DNA from: Acidobacteriota bacterium
Lineage (GTDB): Bacteria > Acidobacteriota > Thermoanaerobaculia > Thermoanaerobaculales > Thermoanaerobaculaceae
Length of the DNA: 22,369 bases
Assembly: GCA_021782525.1 (NCBI GenBank)
Contig: JAJXUY010000006.1
Coordinates: 1 to 22,369, forward strand
Direction of reading: 5' to 3'
Shown one piece after another: positions 14,194 to 21,620 of the stretch (position 1 is the first letter of the stretch; each line of letters opens with the position of its first letter). The translations under genes were made by a program, and so were the position numbers. Under the pieces are notes generated by a model. It did not search any database. It saw only the letters and a list, made by a program, of their open reading frames with translations, and was not told where the DNA came from.

Positions 14194-15473
14194 GCCGCGA
14201 TGTCCTGCCACGCCACGAAGCGCGTCACGAAGCCGCCGTTGACCCGGAATGCGTGCTCGACCCCGACGACGACGAAGTGTCCGGAGTCGATCGCCTTGAT
14301 CTTGGTGCCAGAGAAGCGAATCGGAAGCCCGACCTGGATCCGCGTGTTCCCCGGCATCGAGCCGTGCAGGATGATCTCGTGCGATACGATGTCGAGCGCG
14401 TGGCCAAGCGCCTCGAACTGCGCCGCCGCTGGACTGAGGCCGGTCGCGCCGAAGTTGTAGACCTGGATCTGCCCGAGCCCGGGGTCGGCGCGCAGTTGCG
14501 CAAGCGTCTGCCCGGTGACGATCTGCTCGCGGTTCAGGCGGTTGAACTCGAGCGACTCCGCGTTGACGTAGCTGGCCGTCGCCGCGTGCGCGCGCCCGGA
14601 GTCGATGTCGTGCGATGCGACCTGAACCTGGAACGCGCCGTTGCGGGCCGGGGTGTGCTGGATCTGAAGCGTCTTGAGATCACCCTGAGCGCCAAGGCCG
14701 CCCCAGATCAGCGTCAACGGGGTCTTGCTCGGGTCCGTCCGCTTGCCGAAGTAAAGCAGCCCGTCGGGGCGGACGAAGGCGACGTACCCAAGGTACTTGG
14801 CAAGCTTCTGGACGAAGTTCCAGCCGCTGATCCGATGCTCTGCGTAGGTCCGGCCCGTGTGGGCTAGCAGCGTCCCATAGATTTGCTGGGTGTTGGAGTC
14901 GTTGGCCACGTAGGCATTCTGCGGGACGCCCGTCTGCGACTGCGGCGGCCCGATCTGCAAGGCGATCGTCGAGACGAGGTCGTAGACCGTCTTGGACGTG
15001 CCGGCGCGCGCGGCGGTGTCGGTCTCCATGGCGAGCGCGGCGTTGTCGCGGAAATTCATCCTCAGATCGTCGCGCTCGAGCTGGTACGTCGCCTCGTCGA
15101 GGATGCCCCTGAAGAGCGTCACCGGCTGGCCGCCCGTGGTGTCGGGTGCCGTCAGGGTCGCATCTGAGCCGACGATCGCGACCGTGGCCCCGACGAAGAG
15201 GCGACGCCGCGCGACCGAGAAGAGCCCCAGGTACGGCCTGCCCTCGAACGTCGCGAACGGCTCGCTGCCGATGTCGGAGTCGATCGAGCATCCGCCGGCC
15301 GAGCCGTAGGAGCCGCAGGAGATCGTGACGCCCGAGAGACCGAAATCCGCGTTCGTCACGACGGCGCCGACCGGGGCCGGAGGCAGCAGCAGTTTCGTCC
15401 CGTCGTCGAACTCGAGGTTTTCGCCGGGGCCCAGCTCGGCCAACTCCACCTGGACGCTGATCGGAGAGATCAC
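14190..15473 (-). CDS. Baseplate hub protein (gpD/gp44-like)
   Basis: The protein has 427 aa from a GTG start at 15473 that overlaps the previous stop as GTGA. A longer in-frame ORF upstream is Arg-rich and overlaps the LysM gene, so I rejected it. The middle and C-terminal parts have the character of late-control-D/gp27-type hubs: VTLFRGILDEATYQLERDDLRMNF, then WNFVQKLAKYLGYVAFVRPDGLLYFGKR, and a terminal FVVVGVEHAFRVNGGFVTRFVAWQD. Hub trimers sit at the tube tip and hold the spike, which is encoded next. The stop overlaps the spike ATG by 4 nt. This equals Mu gp44/P in order. Confidence 0.82.
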   Translation of the reverse strand: MISPISVQVELAELGPGENLEFDDGTKLLLPPAPVGAVVTNADFGLSGVTISCGSYGSAGGCSIDSDIGSEPFATFEGRPYLGLFSVARRRLFVGATVAIVGSDATLTAPDTTGGQPVTLFRGILDEATYQLERDDLRMNFRDNAALAMETDTAARAGTSKTVYDLVSTIALQIGPPQSQTGVPQNAYVANDSNTQQIYGTLLAHTGRTYAEHRISGWNFVQKLAKYLGYVAFVRPDGLLYFGKRTDPSKTPLTLIWGGLGAQGDLKTLQIQHTPARNGAFQVQVASHDIDSGRAHAATASYVNAESLEFNRLNREQIVTGQTLAQLRADPGLGQIQVYNFGATGLSPAAAQFEALGHALDIVSHEIILHGSMPGNTRIQVGLPIRFSGTKIKAIDSGHFVVVGVEHAFRVNGGFVTRFVAWQDIAA

Positions 15474-16402
15474 GTCGCCGCCGGGAGCACGAGGGTAAAG
15501 CTGCCCTCGGCGTAGACAGGGAAGCCGCCGTTCGCCTCCGAGATCAGGAGGTAGTCGTCCGGATCGCCATAGACCGCGGCGGCGATCAGCAGCAGATTCG
15601 GGTTGACGAACGTCTGGACGTTGAGCAGCGCGGTCGGCAGCGAGAGCACGTAGAGCATGGCGTCGAGCTGGACGATCTCGGCCTGAATCCAGAGCTGATC
15701 GGCGTAGCTCGCTGCGATCTCGGAGACCGCGACGGCGAACGGTGGCGCCGGCAGGATGACCGCGCTCTCGCGCCCCTCGAGAGTCTCGACCACCCCGGAA
15801 AGTTCCATGGTCACCGCGGCGAGCTGCGGCCCAGGGATGGCCGAGATCAAGCCTCCGTTCGCTGGGAGGAGCACGGCCATCGACTGGAGGAGCGCGTTGA
15901 CCGTCGCGATCGCCCGGAGAATGTCTGGGGTGCTCCCACCGTATGCCGCGCCGTTCTGCGTGAGCTTCGACGCGGTTGCGGCGTAGGCGACCTGCGGAGA
16001 GACGGCCGCGCTGAACGGCGTCTGGCCCGAGAAGTCGGTGTCCGGGACGAAGATCGCCGAGTAGGGGATGTCGCCGATGAAGTGGGGATTGATGCCGGTC
16101 TCGGCGAGGATGCCGGTGTACTTCCAAGCGCTCCACGTGAGTGTGCATTGCGCGCCGCTCGCCCGGATGGCGTCAAGGAGCTTCGCACGGGTCGCGCCCG
16201 TCGCGCCGAGGAACCGACCTGACCACGAGATACGCTCATGCGGCACCGAGCCGTAGGTCTGGATCGCCCTGGCGCCGCCGATGAACTGGTGAACCGCGTG
16301 GAGTTGTTTTCCGCCGAGCGCGTTTAGCGTCGGAGGGACCTCGAAGTCGGCGAACTCGAACACCTGGTCGCCGGACCTGAGCACCAGCGGGTTGGCGTCC
16401 AT
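15470..16402 (-). CDS. Baseplate/tube-initiator-like protein with C-terminal LysM-like domain
   Basis: The N-terminal part of this 310-aa protein (residues 15-100, including HERISWSGRFLGATGATRAKLLDAIR and a later TLTWSAWKYTGIL) resembles the N-domain of XkdP/DNA-circularisation-type tail proteins. The C-terminus (about 261-308: NPNLLLIAAAVYGDPDDYLLISEANGGFP, ending in FTLVLPA) reads like a diverged LysM module. LysM-ended proteins in contractile systems (gp53/XkdP type) link hub and wedge at the tube start. Mu places its gp43 here, between tape measure and hub. The ATG overlaps the tape-measure stop by one base, and the stop overlaps the GTG of the hub gene. The LysM call is by eye. Confidence 0.65.
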   Translation of the reverse strand: MDANPLVLRSGDQVFEFADFEVPPTLNALGGKQLHAVHQFIGGARAIQTYGSVPHERISWSGRFLGATGATRAKLLDAIRASGAQCTLTWSAWKYTGILAETGINPHFIGDIPYSAIFVPDTDFSGQTPFSAAVSPQVAYAATASKLTQNGAAYGGSTPDILRAIATVNALLQSMAVLLPANGGLISAIPGPQLAAVTMELSGVVETLEGRESAVILPAPPFAVAVSEIAASYADQLWIQAEIVQLDAMLYVLSLPTALLNVQTFVNPNLLLIAAAVYGDPDDYLLISEANGGFPVYAEGSFTLVLPAAT

Positions 16403-18225
16403 CAGTGGCTCCCGAATCCGCTGGCGGGCGCGTGCGAGGGCGTCGTCGGCGCGGAGCCAGACGAGCGGTTGGCGGCGGCCCGGATGTTCGGGATCGTGAA
16501 CGACTCATCGGTCGCGGTCCCGTGGATGTGGATTTCCAGCGGCACCGGAGGCAGGGCCGGAAAGGTCTTCGGCTCCTCTGGTGTGTCAGGCGTGGCGGCG
16601 TCGCGCTCCGGGTCGGCGCCGCCGTAGCGAGCATGTACCCGCTTTTTCGCCTGCGCGTCCCCCGAGTAGATGTCGTAGATGTCTGCCCCGAGATCCCCTG
16701 AAAGGAATCGACCCGCGGCAGTCGTGCGGAGCAGGTGCCCGAGCGCCGAGGTCGTGTCTCGTGAGGCATCCGTCGCGACAGCGTGGATGAGTCCGCCGAT
16801 CGCGACTCCGGTACCGGCCGCGCCGAGAACCTTGGCGGCCTTTCCGGCGATGCCGCCGCCAGTCGGACCGCCCCCCTTGATCACCACAGGCAGGGCACCG
16901 CCGTGGGCCATCATCTTGGCGATGATGTACCCCTCGGCACCCTTGGCTGCGAGCTCGATCCCCTTGCCGCCGTACTTCCCGCCGATCAGCAGCGCGGTCG
17001 CGATGGTCTGATGCGCCTTCGCGAAATTCGCAAGCCCGCCGCCGGGCGCCACGATCTCGCCGAGCCACGCGTTGAACTTCGCGAGCGGTCCTAGCGTTCC
17101 GGCGCCTAGTACCGCCTGGAGGGAGTCGAAGTTCGTCGCCAGCACGTTGGTCTGGTAGGTGAGCGTCCCTTGCTCGATCTCGTATGCCTTCTGGAGGTCC
17201 ACCACGTCACCCCAGTGGGCCTGCATCTCGCGCATGTTCTCCAGGGCCGCCGGGCTGCTGAGCGGTGCCGCGAGGCGGGTCCCCTGGAGACCGAATGCCT
17301 GGACGAGCGACGTGACGAAGTCCTTTGGATCGAGCTTCGTGCCCGCCTTGATCAGCCCCTCGATCAGCTTGTTGGGGTCGAACTTTCCGCCAACGAACGA
17401 GGCGTTCTCGCCGTGCGGACCTTCGAGTCCGAGCCGCTCGAGCGCCATCGTCTGTGTCTTCTGGCGGTGCGCTGTGATCGTGGCGGTGCTCCCGAGCGCC
17501 TTGATCATGAGCTGCATCAGGCCGCGGCCGCCGGTCGACGAGAGCCCCATCGTCCCCATGAGCGCCGCGAGCTGGAACTGTCCCTCTTGGCTAACTCCGA
17601 GCTTGCCTGCCGTCGGGGCGAACTTCGTGATCATGTTGACGAGTTCGCCGGGCGTCGCCGGGGTCATGTTCATCGCGCGGTAGAGATTGTTCATCACCGC
17701 TTCAGTGGCATTCGGATCCCTGGCGCCGAAGAACCTCGCGACCGTCGCGCCGAGCTTCGCCGACTGCTCGAAGCCCATCCCGCGCTCCATCTTCTCGATG
17801 TCCGCGAACCGAGCGACCGTCGGGAACGTCGCCTCGATCGTCTCCTTGGTCATGCCGGTCCGCGCCATGACGGCGACCTGGGACGCGGCCTGCTCGGTGG
17901 ACATCGCGTGGAGACTCGACTGCTTCAGGATCAGCTCGTTCAGCCGACCGAACTCCGCCCCCGTTGCCCCGGTGGCGATCGCGACCTTCGCCATGGCGCC
18001 CTGGAAGCCGGCCGCCTTGTCGATGATCCCGTCGAACATTCCGGACACAAATCGGCCGAACCGCTCCACCTGGTGAAGCGCGAAGAGCTTCCCGAACGTC
18101 CGGCCCATTTGATTTGCCTGACCCTGGAGTCCGGTCATCTGCTGCCCGAACGCCGCGAGCTGCCCCTCCATCGCCGTGAGGAGGCGGATCTGGACGTCGA
18201 CCGAATGCTGTGTCCGAGTGGCCAT
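16402..18225 (-). CDS. Tail tape measure protein (TP901-type)
   Basis: The 607-aa protein has an N-terminal coiled-coil-prone region (residues 1-60). A core follows with motifs typical of TP901/PhageMin tape measures: GATGAEFGRLNELILKQ, then STEQAASQVAVMARTGM around residues 109-125, and later LVNMITKFAPTAGKLGVSQEG and LAALMGTMGLSSTGGRGLMQ. Gly/Ala-rich hydrophobic helices lie around residues 400-500. The C-terminus is acidic and Pro-rich. The tape measure sets tail length and leaves through the tube with the DNA. Around 600 residues is short, predicting a tail of modest length. The ATG at 18225 follows a TGATG overlap; an in-frame ATG 10 codons upstream would intrude into the previous gene. 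Confidence 0.9.
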   Translation of the reverse strand: MATRTQHSVDVQIRLLTAMEGQLAAFGQQMTGLQGQANQMGRTFGKLFALHQVERFGRFVSGMFDGIIDKAAGFQGAMAKVAIATGATGAEFGRLNELILKQSSLHAMSTEQAASQVAVMARTGMTKETIEATFPTVARFADIEKMERGMGFEQSAKLGATVARFFGARDPNATEAVMNNLYRAMNMTPATPGELVNMITKFAPTAGKLGVSQEGQFQLAALMGTMGLSSTGGRGLMQLMIKALGSTATITAHRQKTQTMALERLGLEGPHGENASFVGGKFDPNKLIEGLIKAGTKLDPKDFVTSLVQAFGLQGTRLAAPLSSPAALENMREMQAHWGDVVDLQKAYEIEQGTLTYQTNVLATNFDSLQAVLGAGTLGPLAKFNAWLGEIVAPGGGLANFAKAHQTIATALLIGGKYGGKGIELAAKGAEGYIIAKMMAHGGALPVVIKGGGPTGGGIAGKAAKVLGAAGTGVAIGGLIHAVATDASRDTTSALGHLLRTTAAGRFLSGDLGADIYDIYSGDAQAKKRVHARYGGADPERDAATPDTPEEPKTFPALPPVPLEIHIHGTATDESFTIPNIRAAANRSSGSAPTTPSHAPASGFGSH

Positions 18226-18683
18226 CAGGGAATCCCGAATGCGATGTCGATGCACTCGCCGATGGTGCGGTCCAGCGACTCGGTGATGTCCATTTCGTGT
18301 TCACTCAATGCCAACAACAAAAACGGGCGCGGCGGGACGTGTATTGATCCGTCCTTCCATTTCGTGCCGCCTTCCATCCACAGCGCACGCGGCAGTCGCG
18401 ATCCGATCCCGTACGCAACGAGGACCTCATCTGGCGGGAATGGCTGCTTTCGCACGCTGATCGTGTCGCGCAGCAAGCCTGTCTCGAGGAGCGGGCTATT
18501 ACCGGTCGTCTTGCTGGCAATCGTGCTCGCGGCCAGCGGCGGCCACCCTGGTTGATAGGTCCCGAGATAGCTCTTAGCTGTCTCGGCGACCCTCTCGGCC
18601 AGGATCTCGGTTTGAAGCGCCCCGCCCTTCTCGATGATCTTCTCGAGCGTGCGGAGCCCGTAGGCGAACTCGTCGACCGTCAC
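18225..18683 (-). CDS. HK97 gp10-like / virion morphogenesis-type tail protein
   Basis: The 152-aa product has the features of HK97-gp10-like tail-completion and virion-morphogenesis proteins. These are an N-terminal helix, then WPPLAASTIASKTTGNSPLLETGLLRDTI (about residues 47-75), then ALWMEGGTKW and the near-terminal PPRPFLLLA motif (about 117-125). A longer in-frame ATG extension exists but overlaps the chaperone extension and looks non-coding. I chose the GTG at 18683 because GAGG sits 5 nt upstream and it is 7 nt after the previous stop. The stop shares one base with the tape-measure ATG (TGATG). Its place between chaperone and tape measure is unusual for this family, which normally precedes the sheath or tube. 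Confidence 0.7.
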   Translation of the reverse strand: MTVDEFAYGLRTLEKIIEKGGALQTEILAERVAETAKSYLGTYQPGWPPLAASTIASKTTGNSPLLETGLLRDTISVRKQPFPPDEVLVAYGIGSRLPRALWMEGGTKWKDGSIHVPPRPFLLLALSEHEMDITESLDRTIGECIDIAFGIP

Positions 18684-18690
18684 GGCGCCC

Positions 18691-19355
18691 TCACTTCGGG
18701 GTGCTGACCGCGCCGGTCTCCCAATCGATCGAGAGTCCGCGCAGCTTGCACTGTGCGTAGAAAAAGGCGTCGCGCTCGGTCTCGGAGTAGCTCCACACCC
18801 GCTCCCAGTCGCCCATGCCATGGCGGCAGCAGAAGGCCGCGACGAGGAAGGCCCCGTCGTCCACGGCCCTCCTCACAAAGGGAGGTTGCTGGTCTCCCCG
18901 GCAATCGGGCCTCCGATGGCGGCCTCGGCCTGCTCCTGGCTGATGTGGCCGTCGATGACCGCCTGACGGAACGCATCGCGAACGATCAGCGCCGAGCCGT
19001 CCCGGACCTGGAAGTGCAGCATGAAGGCGTTGAGCACCTCGTCGACGCCGGCGTCACCGAGCTTGTTCATCAAGGCATCTGCGTTGGCCCGCGTGCAGAT
19101 GCGGCCAACCGGCGAGCCGCCGACGGCGGTGACGTACATGAGCGCCTTGACCACGTTGAAGCTGTAGCTGCTCCACTTGTCCCCGAGGACCGCGCCGATG
19201 TCCAGTTGCGTGGCGCGCTTCGGCGCGGACATCTCCACCCGGAGACCGGCCGCGGTCGTGAAGATGTGGGCGGGCGCGTCCTTCGCTGGCTCCTTGGCCT
19301 GCTGGATCGCGGCGAGCGCCGCGGCGGTGTCGATCGGCTTGATCGCTTCGGGCAT
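18691..19355 (-). CDS. Predicted -1 frameshift fusion of tail assembly chaperone (long form, 221 aa)
   Basis: If ribosomes slip back one base on CCCTTTG, zero-frame codons CCT TTG re-pair as CCC TTT. Reading then continues GTG AGG AGG and on for 61 codons to the stop at 18691. The product would be the 160-aa chaperone plus a 61-aa Trp/Cys-containing tail (GMGDWERVWSYSETERDAFFYA). This matches the G-GT scheme of lambda and the gp41-type pairs of Mu-like phages, where the extension binds the tape measure. Independent initiation at the overlapping GTG (18876) is less likely because the only purine-rich block (GGGGAG) is about 20 nt upstream. The extension frame has no other explanation and fills the gap to the next gene. 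Confidence 0.7.
18873..19355 (-). CDS. Tail assembly chaperone (short, zero-frame product)
   Basis: The 160-aa protein lies between tube and tape measure, the place of the G/gp41-type chaperone. It opens with an Ala/Lys-rich helical segment (TAAALAAIQQAKEPAKDA), then a region resembling other chaperones (FTTAAGLRVEMSAPKRATQLDIGAVLG), and an Ala-rich C-terminus. Such chaperones coat the tape measure protein during tail assembly and are not in the finished virion. AGGAG lies upstream of the ATG with a somewhat long spacer. The last codons CTC CCT TTG TGA contain a slippery heptamer, so a fraction of ribosomes should make the longer form described separately. Confidence 0.75.
   Translation of the reverse strand: MPEAIKPIDTAAALAAIQQAKEPAKDAPAHIFTTAAGLRVEMSAPKRATQLDIGAVLGDKWSSYSFNVVKALMYVTAVGGSPVGRICTRANADALMNKLGDAGVDEVLNAFMLHFQVRDGSALIVRDAFRQAVIDGHISQEQAEAAIGGPIAGETSNLPL
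18876..18882 (-). promoter_or_regulatory. Slippery heptamer CCCTTTG for -1 ribosomal frameshifting
   Basis: On the minus strand the bases fit X XXY YYZ with X=C, Y=T, Z=G. They are in the correct phase relative to the zero frame (C CCT TTG) and are followed at once by the TGA stop. A stop next to the slip site is expected to lengthen the pause. A downstream stimulatory structure was not established. Confidence 0.7.
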
Positions 19356-19382
19356 GGAGTTCTTCTCCTGTGCGACGGTGGA

Positions 19383-19901
19383 CTAGAAGCTGAGCGGCGA
19401 GGCGCCAGGCAGCGGCGCGTTGACCGAGCCGGCAGAGACGAGCTGACCGCGCTGACAGCGGGCCTTCATGCCGTTGTTGACCTGCTTCGCGCCCTCGTAG
19501 TCGCCGAGCGTCGGCTTGCTGACCGCCGCCCCGGTGAAGGCGAACTCGTCGACGCTTCCGTCCCGGTTGATCACGGAAGCGTTGAACATGAAGCTCGGCA
19601 GGAGGTGAAGGTCGAAATAGTTGTTCTGGAGCTGCGTCCAGAAGTACTCGAGCGCCGCGTAGACCTTGGCCCATCGGATATCGAGCTCGCAGCCCGCCCA
19701 GAGGGTCTGGTACAGGTGGACGCCGCCGCGGCTGATCGGCGCGACCTCGATCTCCTTGTCGATGGCCGTGACCTTGAAGCTCTCGAGATGCCCGAACTCG
19801 TCCAGGTTCCGGGTGATCCCGGAGACCGGATCCGTGATCGAGCAGGAGAGATCCTGTCCTACGGAAAAGGCGTTGGGGATCTGGAGGATCAGGTTGGCCA
19901 T
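19383..19901 (-). CDS. Tail tube protein
   Basis: This 172-aa protein directly follows the sheath gene, the standard place for the contractile tail tube (Mu gpM, P2 FII type). It starts MANLILQIPNAFSVGQDLSCSI, and the rest reads as a beta-rich tube fold, with mentions of an insertion around residues 85-125 (FWTQLQNNYFDLHLLPSFMFNASV). Tube subunits stack as hexamers to form the DNA channel within the sheath. The sequence AGGGGAG overlapping the sheath stop forms a good ribosome binding site 8 nt from the ATG, so the two genes are likely translated in coupled fashion from one transcript. I do not recognise the exact subfamily; the call rests on size, order and general sequence character. Confidence 0.85.
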   Translation of the reverse strand: MANLILQIPNAFSVGQDLSCSITDPVSGITRNLDEFGHLESFKVTAIDKEIEVAPISRGGVHLYQTLWAGCELDIRWAKVYAALEYFWTQLQNNYFDLHLLPSFMFNASVINRDGSVDEFAFTGAAVSKPTLGDYEGAKQVNNGMKARCQRGQLVSAGSVNAPLPGASPLSF

Positions 19902-19904
19902 TGG

Positions 19905-21563
19905 CTAGCTCCCCTGCGAGACTTGGACGACGACGGTGGTGCCGCCGATCAGGCTGACGACGAAATACCAGACGCTCGCCAGGTAGGTGACCTTGCAGCT
20001 CGCCTGCATGATGTGGGCGGCCACGAGGTTCGGCGGGTTGTTCTTCGTGTCGCACTGGACCGAGAACGCGTCGATGCCGCTCTGATCCTTGATGCCCTGG
20101 AGAAAGCCGTTGATCTTGTCCCGGACGAGCTTCCGCAGCGGGTCGACGGGGCTGTTGCTCTGGTTCTGCCCGACGACGCCGCCCATGGCCGAGGCGATGC
20201 TGCGCGCCAGGAAGTTCGTCAGGGTCGAGTACTCGCACGGCCCCGTCGCGGGGTTGGCTGGGAAACTCGTGTTGACCGCCGCGTTGACACCGACGTAGGA
20301 GCCGCCGGGCGATGGCGCGGCCACGAGCGAGATGCCGTTGGCGTTGAGATCGCCGATCTCGGCCCAGGAGTAGGCCGCCTTTCCAGCGCCGGTGCTGCGG
20401 TAGGTGCCGGAGATCCCCTTGATCGGCCGGTTCAGCGGGCTGACCCACGGCGGGAGCGAGGCCTGCAGCCCGGCCATGAACGGAGCCATCGGGTAGAAGC
20501 GCAGGCCGCTGACGCCGTCGTTCCACCAGGCCCAATCCTTCACCGCGTTCATGTTGTAGTCGACCACGGGCTGAGTGACGGTGGTCTCGGTGACGGCGGC
20601 CGCGCTCGAATCGCCAAGCGAGTAGTCGAACCACACCACCGTGCCGGTCGAGTCGGCGAACGTCGCGAGCGTCGCGGCGTAGGTTCCGATGTCCCCGTCC
20701 GACGCGGTCGCGCCGAAGCCGGCGATCACCGCGATGGCCGGCTTCGGGACCGCGGTCGAAAGCGCGAAGATTCCGGTCTGCGGGGTCGCGGAGATCGAGC
20801 CGACCGCTGCCGCGATGATCGTCGCTGCGGTCGCGGTTCCGTCGACGCCGCCAGCCATCGAGGTCGCCGCGAGGACCGCCGGGTTCTCTGCGGTCGCGGA
20901 CGGAGTCGCGAGACTGACGAGCTGCGACGGACCCGTGACGCCTGGGATGCCGGAGGTCCACGCCGCGGCCAGGTTCGCCCAGAAGGGCGAGTTGACTGCG
21001 GAGGCCACGCCGCCCTTGATGTTCGGGTAGAACTCGGCCTGGAGTCCGGACCCGGCGGGCGGCGCCACCGTGACGTTGAAATACACGTTGCTCGATGCGT
21101 CGGTCTTCGCCGCGGTGGCGATCGTGATCTTGATCCCGTTGCCGAGCGAGCCCGTGTGGAGCGCGGTCACGGTCCCGCCATGCACCGGGGTCGCCGTCGT
21201 GTCGTTGAGGACGAGGGTCGCGGCGACATCGGTGCCGTCGCTGACCCGCACGGCCTGGACCTGCACCGGGCCCTGCGAGAAAACGGCGCTGCACGCGCTC
21301 ACGAGGTCGTAGGGGTTCGCGGACGCGGCCACGGCGCCGACGGGCGCGGGGCTCCCGATGATCGGCCCGAAGGCCGCCTGAAGATCCTGCGGGCTCCCGA
21401 GCAACACGGGGACGCCCTTCGGGCCCCAGCTCGCGGTCCCGACGACCCCGACAACGTTGGTCGCGACTCCCGGGATCTGCGCGGACGGCGCGATCACCTG
21501 GACGTAGACGCCAGGCGCGGTCAGATTGGCGAGACTGATCGGGCCGTTGCTGATTTGCGGCAT
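19905..21563 (-). CDS. Contractile tail sheath protein
   Basis: The 552-aa protein begins with the hallmark sheath N-terminus: a TAPGVYVQ motif near residues 14-21, then a GVVGTASWGPKGVPVLLGSPQDLQAAFGP stretch, typical of Mu gpL and related sheath families. The N-terminal and C-terminal parts should form the conserved contractile core, and the Ala/Thr/Val-rich middle is the variable outer domain. Sheath subunits polymerise around the tube and contract to drive it through the cell envelope. The ATG at 21563 is chosen because GGAG lies 5 nt upstream, inside the repeated intergenic element. The tube gene follows after 3 nt, as in other contractile tails. The length is usual for the family. Confidence 0.93.
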   Translation of the reverse strand: MPQISNGPISLANLTAPGVYVQVIAPSAQIPGVATNVVGVVGTASWGPKGVPVLLGSPQDLQAAFGPIIGSPAPVGAVAASANPYDLVSACSAVFSQGPVQVQAVRVSDGTDVAATLVLNDTTATPVHGGTVTALHTGSLGNGIKITIATAAKTDASSNVYFNVTVAPPAGSGLQAEFYPNIKGGVASAVNSPFWANLAAAWTSGIPGVTGPSQLVSLATPSATAENPAVLAATSMAGGVDGTATAATIIAAAVGSISATPQTGIFALSTAVPKPAIAVIAGFGATASDGDIGTYAATLATFADSTGTVVWFDYSLGDSSAAAVTETTVTQPVVDYNMNAVKDWAWWNDGVSGLRFYPMAPFMAGLQASLPPWVSPLNRPIKGISGTYRSTGAGKAAYSWAEIGDLNANGISLVAAPSPGGSYVGVNAAVNTSFPANPATGPCEYSTLTNFLARSIASAMGGVVGQNQSNSPVDPLRKLVRDKINGFLQGIKDQSGIDAFSVQCDTKNNPPNLVAAHIMQASCKVTYLASVWYFVVSLIGGTTVVVQVSQGS

Positions 21564-21620
21564 CGGAACTCCATGAGCGAGTCAGCTCCGGTCGTTCCGG
21601 CGGCCTACGGACGAACCCTA
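21564..21620 (-). promoter_or_regulatory. Repeated intergenic element, copy A (upstream of sheath gene)
   Basis: This gap shares an ordered set of blocks with copy B before the fibre gene. Reading on the minus strand they are a TAGGG.TCG-type block, then the identical 13-mer GTAGGCCGCCGGA (21596-21608), 4 nt, CCGGAGC, 12 nt, then GGAGTTCC containing the Shine-Dalgarno, which sits 5 nt from the ATG. The TAGGG end overlaps the last codon and stop of the upstream gene. No AT-rich sigma70 -10 is visible. A late promoter using a phage activator is my inference; a short CCGG/CCGG stem is also possible. Confidence 0.5.

Noticed and set aside
14190..16148. Long N-terminal extension of the hub gene
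   Set aside because: The upstream residues are His/Arg-rich and lie inside the LysM-ended gene; the GTG overlapping the previous stop is the better start.
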